10,703 bases of DNA from NCBI GenBank assembly GCA_903934745.1, contig CAIZOZ010000248.1:1-10703 (forward strand), given 5' to 3'. Made by a program: the position numbers and the translations under genes. This DNA comes from an uncultured cyanobacterium. Its GTDB lineage: Bacteria > Cyanobacteriota > Cyanobacteriia > PCC-6307 > Cyanobiaceae. The notes under the pieces were generated by a model. It searched no databases. It saw nothing but the letters and a program-made list of their open reading frames with translations, and was not told the DNA's origin. Shown here piece by piece: positions 7,323-10,703 of this stretch (the stretch's first letter is position 1; each line of letters starts with the position of its first letter).

Positions 7323-7390
7323 CCTTGGCCAGGGAAAAGGCCGTGGCCAGCAGGCCTTGGCCAGTAGACCGTGGCCAGCAAGCCTTGGCC
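7323..7390. repeat. Degenerate 14-bp tandem repeat (CCKTGGCCAGNNRN)
   Basis: Five copies of CCTTGGCC or CCGTGGCC start at 7323, 7341, 7355, 7369 and 7383. T and G alternate at the third base, giving a 28-bp higher-order period, and the steps are 18, 14, 14 and 14. The first four copies continue as AG. Each of those contains the palindrome TGGCCA. The copies are contiguous with no unique spacers, so this is not a CRISPR array. Confidence 0.75.
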
Positions 7391-7447
7391 GTAGGTCGAG
7401 CCCCCATCCAGCCCGGTCCCCGGCCGGCTGAGCCATGGGGCCAGCCT

Positions 7448-7480
7448 AATTTGGCACTCCTGAAGTAGGAGTGCCAAATT
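7448..7480. promoter_or_regulatory. CIRCE-like operator (probable HrcA site)
   Basis: A perfect 14-bp inverted repeat (7448-7461 and 7467-7480) with a 5-base centre. Within it, TTGGCACTC (7451-7459), nine bases, and GAGTGCCAA (7469-7477) match the CIRCE pattern TTAGCACTC-N9-GAGTGCTAA except for a compensated A-to-G/T-to-C change in each arm; spacing and symmetry are exact. CIRCE is the operator of the heat-shock repressor HrcA, usually found upstream of groESL, hrcA or dnaK. Here it lies 90 bases upstream of an unknown gene on the plus strand. I see no convincing -35/-10. The stem could also act as a terminator or be the remnant of a small element. Confidence 0.6.
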
Positions 7481-7570
7481 GCTGTTGAAGCCGTGAAATG
7501 TTCGGGCTGAACGAAACACGTCCCTGTCTCGATTAGCGTGTTTTCCTGGTCTGAATCCGGGGGTCTGTCC

Positions 7571-7918
7571 ATGGTCTATCTCCTTCAGTTCTGCGGTCTT
7601 TCTGATCCCCTGCAGTTGTTCTATCTGGAGCAGCGCACCAGCCAGGCCGCTGCCATGGCCGCGGGTCCGTCCTTTGCCGGCTTCCGCCCGTTTCAGCTCG
7701 ATGATCTGCTCGCCTGGGCCGTCGACACCGCCCGGGGCCGCGATTGGGATGGGGAGGCGGTCCAGCGCACCGTGCTTGATGTCTGGCTGGAGCGGGCCGA
7801 TCTGATCCAGCAATGGCAGCTGCGCCTGCGGCAGGAGCCCTCCGACCGGCGCCTGGTGGCCGGCCTGGGAAGCCAGCGCGACTGGGAGCAGCGCTGTGAA
7901 GCCCTGCTCCAGGCCTGA
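7571..7918 (+). CDS. Unknown protein, 115 residues
   Basis: I do not recognise this family. The preferred start is ATG 7571; an in-frame GTG at 7538 would add 11 unconvincing residues. The protein is soluble, with no signal peptide or membrane helix. The N-terminal third (LLQFCGLSDPLQLFYLEQRTSQAAA, about 4-28) is moderately hydrophobic. The middle and C-terminal parts (FQLDDLLAWAVDTA; VQRTVLDVWLERADLIQQWQ; SQRDWEQRCEALLQA) look helical, with many Trp, Gln, Arg and acidic residues, suggesting a small helical bundle. It has the same codon character as the flanking core genes and its end faces the kinase gene with 18 bases between them. The CIRCE-like palindrome 90 bases upstream is the only hint of function: possible HrcA-controlled, heat-responsive expression. 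A real gene is likely; its role is open. Confidence 0.65.
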   Translation: MVYLLQFCGLSDPLQLFYLEQRTSQAAAMAAGPSFAGFRPFQLDDLLAWAVDTARGRDWDGEAVQRTVLDVWLERADLIQQWQLRLRQEPSDRRLVAGLGSQRDWEQRCEALLQA

Positions 7919-7929
7919 GATTCCCAGGC

Positions 7930-7951
7930 GAGTGGCTCAGGAGTGGCTCAG
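7930..7951. repeat. 11-bp tandem duplication at the kinase stop codon
   Basis: GAGTGGCTCAG occurs twice back to back (7930-7940, 7941-7951). On the minus strand the duplicated copy creates the TGA. With a single copy the frame would read on as SHSPGNL into the opposing gene. Confidence 0.8.
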
Positions 7952-8620
7952 CAGGTGCCACAGCAAGGCAATGCCGATCGGCACCGTGAAATTGTCCAGG
8001 CCCAGCAGGGCGATCTGCTCCAGCAGCACCGCCACCAGGGCCAGGCCGCCCACCGCCGCCAGGTCCGGCGCCGGCTGTCCGATGGCGCGGCAGGTGAGCA
8101 TCAGACCCAGCAGCACCGCCAGGCTGACCAGCGCCATGGTCAACGTGCCCAGCAGCGAACGCCGCTGGCCGAGCACCGTCCAGCTGGGCGAAGCGACGCT
8201 GGCGCCGATCAACCCAGCCAGACCGTCACCAAAGGCCATCACCAGCACTCCGGCGCTGACGCTGGCGGGGTGCTCGGGCCACCAGAGCAGCAGCAGCAGG
8301 GTGATGGAGGCGCCATAGCCAATCGTGCCGTAACTGTGCCGGCCCACGTCCTCAATCCCCGGCAACAGCCGGCGCCGATGGTTATAAGCAGCCAACACGG
8401 TGGCAATGGCCGCCGCCGCGAGGGCGATGCCGCGCTGAATGCCCAGCCCCCAGGCCAGGGGCACCACCAGGCCGGCACCGATGTGCACCAGCTTGCGGCT
8501 CCATTCCGGTTGGGCCGGCCAGCGAGAACGCACGCCGAACGCAAGCGCCGCCAGCACCAGTAGCCAGAGCAGCACCAGGGCCGAACCGATCAGCTGTTGA
8601 CTCCATCCGCCGATCGGCAT
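7937..8620 (-). CDS. Phytol kinase / dolichol kinase-like CTP-dependent polyprenol kinase
   Basis: Membrane protein of 227 residues of the SEC59/DGK1/VTE5 superfamily. Cyanobacterial and plant members use CTP to phosphorylate phytol released from chlorophyll, feeding tocopherol and phylloquinone synthesis; many are labelled dolichol kinase. Motifs are EWSRKLVHIGAGLVVP (39-54), GRHSYGTIGYG (93-103), VMAFGDGLAGLIG (127-139, the probable nucleotide/metal site), SLLGTL (155-160) and EQIALLGLDNFTVP (201-214), separated by about six membrane helices. The start is ATG 8618-8620; an upstream TTG is possible. It begins 19 bases after the sigma factor stop, so the two are probably co-transcribed. The stop lies in an 11-bp tandem duplication (7930-7951) that shortens the C-terminus. 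Family confident; phytol as substrate is by analogy. Confidence 0.87.
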   Translation of the reverse strand: MPIGGWSQQLIGSALVLLWLLVLAALAFGVRSRWPAQPEWSRKLVHIGAGLVVPLAWGLGIQRGIALAAAAIATVLAAYNHRRRLLPGIEDVGRHSYGTIGYGASITLLLLLWWPEHPASVSAGVLVMAFGDGLAGLIGASVASPSWTVLGQRRSLLGTLTMALVSLAVLLGLMLTCRAIGQPAPDLAAVGGLALVAVLLEQIALLGLDNFTVPIGIALLWHLLSHS

Positions 8621-8639
8621 ACCCAAGGGGAATCGGCAA

Positions 8640-9803
8640 TCAGGCGGCGTGTTGCATGCTGCTCATCAGCCGCAGCTTCATGATCGCCTTGGCCTCCAGC
8701 TGCCGCACCCGTTCACGCGACACATTGATCTGGCGGCCGATTTCGGCGAGGGTGAGCGGTTCGCTGCCCTCGAGGCCAAAGCGCAGTTTGAGGATCTTCT
8801 GCTCCCGATCGTTGAGCTGGGCCAGCCAAGTGCAGAGATGCTCCTTCTGCAGCAGGCGATCCATCGAGTCAAGATGCTCGTTGCTGGCCGGATCAGCGAT
8901 CAGTTCCCCCAGGGTGCTGCGATCCTCTTCGCCGCGGGCATGGGCATCGAGGGAGGCGCAGGGGGCACTCTGAGCCATCAGTTGCTCCAGCTCCTCCGGC
9001 GCCATGCCCAGGGCATGGGAGAGCTCGAGTCGGTTGGGCTGGCGCCCCAGCCGATGGGACAGCTCCCGGGTGATGCGGCGCATCTTCGAAAGCTTTTCAC
9101 TGATATGAATCGGCAGGCGAATCGTGCGGGCACTGTTGTCGATGGCCCGGGTCATACCCTGACGAATCCACCAGTAGGCGTAGGTGGAAAACTTATATCC
9201 CATAGCCGGATCGAATTTATCGACGGCACGCTCCAGGCCGATCGCCCCTTCCTGCACCAGATCGAGCAGCTCCAGGCCCTGATTCTGATATTTCTTCGCC
9301 ACACTGACAACGAGGCGGAGATTAGCCGCCATCATCCGATCGCGGGCTCGCTGTCCCATGCGCAAGTGGCGCAATTGCTTGGCGGTGTAACCCTCGCCGA
9401 CCTCCTGAGTCAGGCGCTTGGCGGCCTGGACATGGTGGGCGAGCTCGATCTCTTCGGCGGGGGTGAGCAGCGGCACCCGGCCGATGGTGCTCAGATACCA
9501 GCCGATCGAATCGGCGCTGAGCCGCCCCGTGGCCCGCTGGCTGGCGGCGCGCGCGGCAGCGGCCTTGGTTTTCAGCCCCCCCTTGCCGGCCGACAATTTT
9601 GCGCCAGATTGAGTATCGCTTACAGCACTAATGATGCAAGCAACAGGATCTGAACACAAAGGGTCCAAAAGGACTGGATGAGCTGTAGTGATGACTGCGT
9701 AGCTCTCGCTGGTGCTGCTGCCATCGGCATGCAGCACATCGGGAGCGGAATGCAGAGGTGTCCCCATCACCCCAAGCCTCCAAAATGAATTTGGGCGGAA
9801 CAT
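8640..9803 (-). CDS. Group 2 sigma-70 factor (RpoD family)
   Basis: RNA polymerase sigma subunit of the non-essential RpoD-like class (cyanobacterial SigB-E type), directing transcription of stress, carbon, nitrogen or circadian regulons. It has 387 residues from ATG 9801-9803. Region 1.2 is SIGWYLSTIGRVPLLTPAEE (99-118). Region 2 is MMAANLRLVVSVAKKYQNQG through YAYWWIRQGMTRAI (157-221), with the -10 recognition helix in 2.4. Region 3 is 222-315. Region 4 has the LTLAEIGRQINVSRERVRQLE helix-turn-helix (350-370) for -35 recognition. It lacks the long region 1.1 of housekeeping RpoD. Residues 1-65 are AT-richer and match nothing I know, so the true start may be ATG 9765-9767 or further in. It is followed after 19 bases by the phytol/dolichol kinase gene and preceded by ppk. 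Which sigma paralogue it is cannot be told. Confidence 0.94.
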   Translation of the reverse strand: MFRPNSFWRLGVMGTPLHSAPDVLHADGSSTSESYAVITTAHPVLLDPLCSDPVACIISAVSDTQSGAKLSAGKGGLKTKAAAARAASQRATGRLSADSIGWYLSTIGRVPLLTPAEEIELAHHVQAAKRLTQEVGEGYTAKQLRHLRMGQRARDRMMAANLRLVVSVAKKYQNQGLELLDLVQEGAIGLERAVDKFDPAMGYKFSTYAYWWIRQGMTRAIDNSARTIRLPIHISEKLSKMRRITRELSHRLGRQPNRLELSHALGMAPEELEQLMAQSAPCASLDAHARGEEDRSTLGELIADPASNEHLDSMDRLLQKEHLCTWLAQLNDREQKILKLRFGLEGSEPLTLAEIGRQINVSRERVRQLEAKAIMKLRLMSSMQHAA

Positions 9804-9908
9804 AGCACCGGAGCAGCAAAACTGTCGTTTGTAAACTGAAGGTCTCCTATAAGCACTTGCTCAAAAGTTGATTGCTTGTGCTGTTCGCTACATCAATCGC
9901 ACCGGCGC
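9804..9908 (-). promoter_or_regulatory. AT-rich spacer between ppk and the sigma factor gene, likely promoter region
   Basis: This 105-base spacer, together with the first part of the sigma frame, is clearly richer in A and T than the rest. On the minus strand it contains TTGAGC, then TTATAG and AGGAG, but the spacing does not make a standard promoter or place the AGGAG at a start codon. A separate promoter for the sigma gene is likely; its exact elements are not resolved. Confidence 0.35.
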
Positions 9909-10703
9909 TCAGTTAGGCATGCCGCCGCGCCAGCGCTCCATCAGCGTGGCCTGCACCCGCCGCGGCTCCCCTTCGGGCTGGCGCTGGCCGAAATGACCAT
10001 CGCTGTGCATGTGCCAGGCGCCGCTGTCCTCCAGGTAGAGCTGGATCAGACGCTCGAGCTGGCTGCGCAGCTGCGGGTCTTCGATCGGCGCGATCGCTTC
10101 AACGCGGCGGTCCAGGTTGCGGGGCATCCAGTCGGCGCTGCCGATGAACAGCTCGCTGTCGCCGCCATTGCCGAACCAGAACAGGCGGGAGTGCTCCAGA
10201 AAGCGCCCGATCACGCTGGTGACGCTGATTGTCTCACTGACACCAGGCACGCCCGGTCGCAGCGAGCACATGCCGCGGATCACCAGTTCAATACGCACGC
10301 CGGCCTGGGAGGCCTCATAGAGCAGGGCGATGATCGCCGGATCCACCACGGCATTCATCTTGCCGCGGATATGGCCGCCGCGGCCGCTGCGGGCATGGTC
10401 GATCTCCCGGCGGATCAGGCTCTCCATGCCCTTGCGCAGGGTGACAGGGGCCACCAGCAGCTTGCGGAAGCTCTGTTGCTTGGAGAAGCCCGTGAGGTAG
10501 TTGAACAGTTCCACCCCGTCCTGGCCGAAGTCATCGCGCACCGTGAGCAAACCGATATCGGTATAGAGACTTGTGGTTTTGGAGTTGTAGTTACCAGTGC
10601 GGATGTGCATGTAACTGCGCAGTCGCTCCTTCTCCCGCCGCTCGACCAGCGGCACCTTGGTGTGGGTTTTGAGGCCGATCACGCCATACACCACCTGCAC
10701 ACC
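9909..10703 (-). CDS. ppk1: Polyphosphate kinase 1, C-terminal part (5' end outside window)
   Basis: Makes inorganic polyphosphate reversibly from ATP through a phosphohistidine. The last 264 residues are visible; the full enzyme is usually about 700. The window starts in GVQVVYGVIGLKTHTK, where the KTHTK histidine is the expected autophosphorylated residue (the equivalent in E. coli PPK is His435). Then come YMHIRTGNYNSKTTSLYTDIGLLT, MESLIRREIDHA, GKMNAVVDPAIIALLYEAS, RIELVIRGMCSLRPGVPG, SVIGRFLEHSRLFWFGNGG (second conserved histidine, in FLEHSR) and FIGSADWMPRNLDRRVEAIAPI, all normal phospholipase-D-like C-domain motifs. It ends at TGA 9909-9911. Polyphosphate stores phosphate and supports stress survival. 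The sigma gene lies 105 bases downstream in the same direction. Identity is very confident; the N-terminal half cannot be judged. Confidence 0.96.
   Translation of the reverse strand, partial: GVQVVYGVIGLKTHTKVPLVERREKERLRSYMHIRTGNYNSKTTSLYTDIGLLTVRDDFGQDGVELFNYLTGFSKQQSFRKLLVAPVTLRKGMESLIRREIDHARSGRGGHIRGKMNAVVDPAIIALLYEASQAGVRIELVIRGMCSLRPGVPGVSETISVTSVIGRFLEHSRLFWFGNGGDSELFIGSADWMPRNLDRRVEAIAPIEDPQLRSQLERLIQLYLEDSGAWHMHSDGHFGQRQPEGEPRRVQATLMERWRGGMPN
10090..10097. repeat. HIP1 octamer GCGATCGC
   Basis: Second exact HIP1 copy in the window, within the ppk1 coding sequence. Confidence 0.7.

Larger units (their letters stand above)
7083..7570. other. Gene-free region between the DAHP synthase and the unknown 115-aa gene
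   Basis: About 490 bases holding the hairpin at 7084-7107, a degenerate 14-bp repeat tract at 7323-7390 and a CIRCE-like palindrome at 7448-7480. Long minus-strand frames cross this region, but their translations are low-complexity readings of the repeat and continue antisense into the neighbouring genes, so no coding region is called. Confidence 0.6.

Noticed and set aside
7323..7390. Repeat tract considered as a CRISPR array
   Set aside because: Units are 14 bases with no unique spacers, and no cas genes are nearby.
6534..7813. Long minus-strand frames across the DAHP synthase 3' half, the repeat tract and the unknown gene
   Set aside because: They are antisense to supported genes, His/Gln/Arg-rich, and pass through the non-coding repeat tract.
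9628..9819. Alternative 63-residue minus-strand frame over the sigma factor start
   Set aside because: It is a different frame from the sigma factor, has no motif, and does not join to any recognisable coding sequence.

Overview
The window looks like chromosomal DNA from a GC-rich unicellular cyanobacterium, most likely of the Cyanobium/Synechococcus lineage. The support is a BicA-type bicarbonate transporter fragment, a NhaS3-like antiporter, a group 2 sigma-70 factor, a phytol/dolichol-kinase-type protein, an integrase of a type familiar from cyanobacteria, a tRNA without an encoded CCA end, two HIP1 octamers (GCGATCGC), and weak or absent Shine-Dalgarno sequences. Protein identities come from family recognition, not from a search.

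Layout. (1) 1-366, minus: start of bicA, with an apparent large in-frame internal deletion that joins the first membrane segments directly to the STAS domain. (2) 367-924: divergent spacer with a perfect palindrome near bicA. (3) 925-2265, plus: intact CPA2 Na+/H+ antiporter. (4) 2545-3562, minus: frameshifted C-terminal remnant of a DUF4114 surface/adhesin-type protein. (5) 3662-4222, minus: small membrane-associated metal-binding protein. (6) 4345-4416, plus: tRNA-Val(UAC). (7) 4740-5617, plus: decayed tyrosine recombinase, probably once an element integrated at the tRNA. (8) 5606-5910, minus: HigB-type toxin frameshifted at a ten-base homopolymer, with no HigA antitoxin after it. (9) 6009-7082, plus: intact class I DAHP synthase. 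(10) 7083-7570: gene-free, with a terminator-like hairpin, a 14-bp degenerate repeat tract and a CIRCE-like operator. (11) 7571-7918, plus: unknown 115-aa protein. (12) 7937-8620, 8640-9803 and 9909-10703, all minus: phytol/dolichol kinase, group 2 sigma factor and the C-terminal part of polyphosphate kinase.

How the genes relate. The right half (aroF-type synthase, unknown gene, kinase, sigma factor, ppk) reads as core chromosome. The middle (about 2.5-5.9 kb) reads as a decaying accessory segment around a tRNA: at least three broken genes carry frameshifts or stops. At the left, a Na+-dependent bicarbonate transporter and a Na+/H+ antiporter would form a sensible pair (Na+ entering with bicarbonate is pumped out again), but the transporter appears to have lost its transport core. 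I do not see a complete undescribed system. The strongest unusual signals are the bicA internal deletion, the CIRCE-like operator in front of an unknown gene, and the homopolymer-broken toxin.
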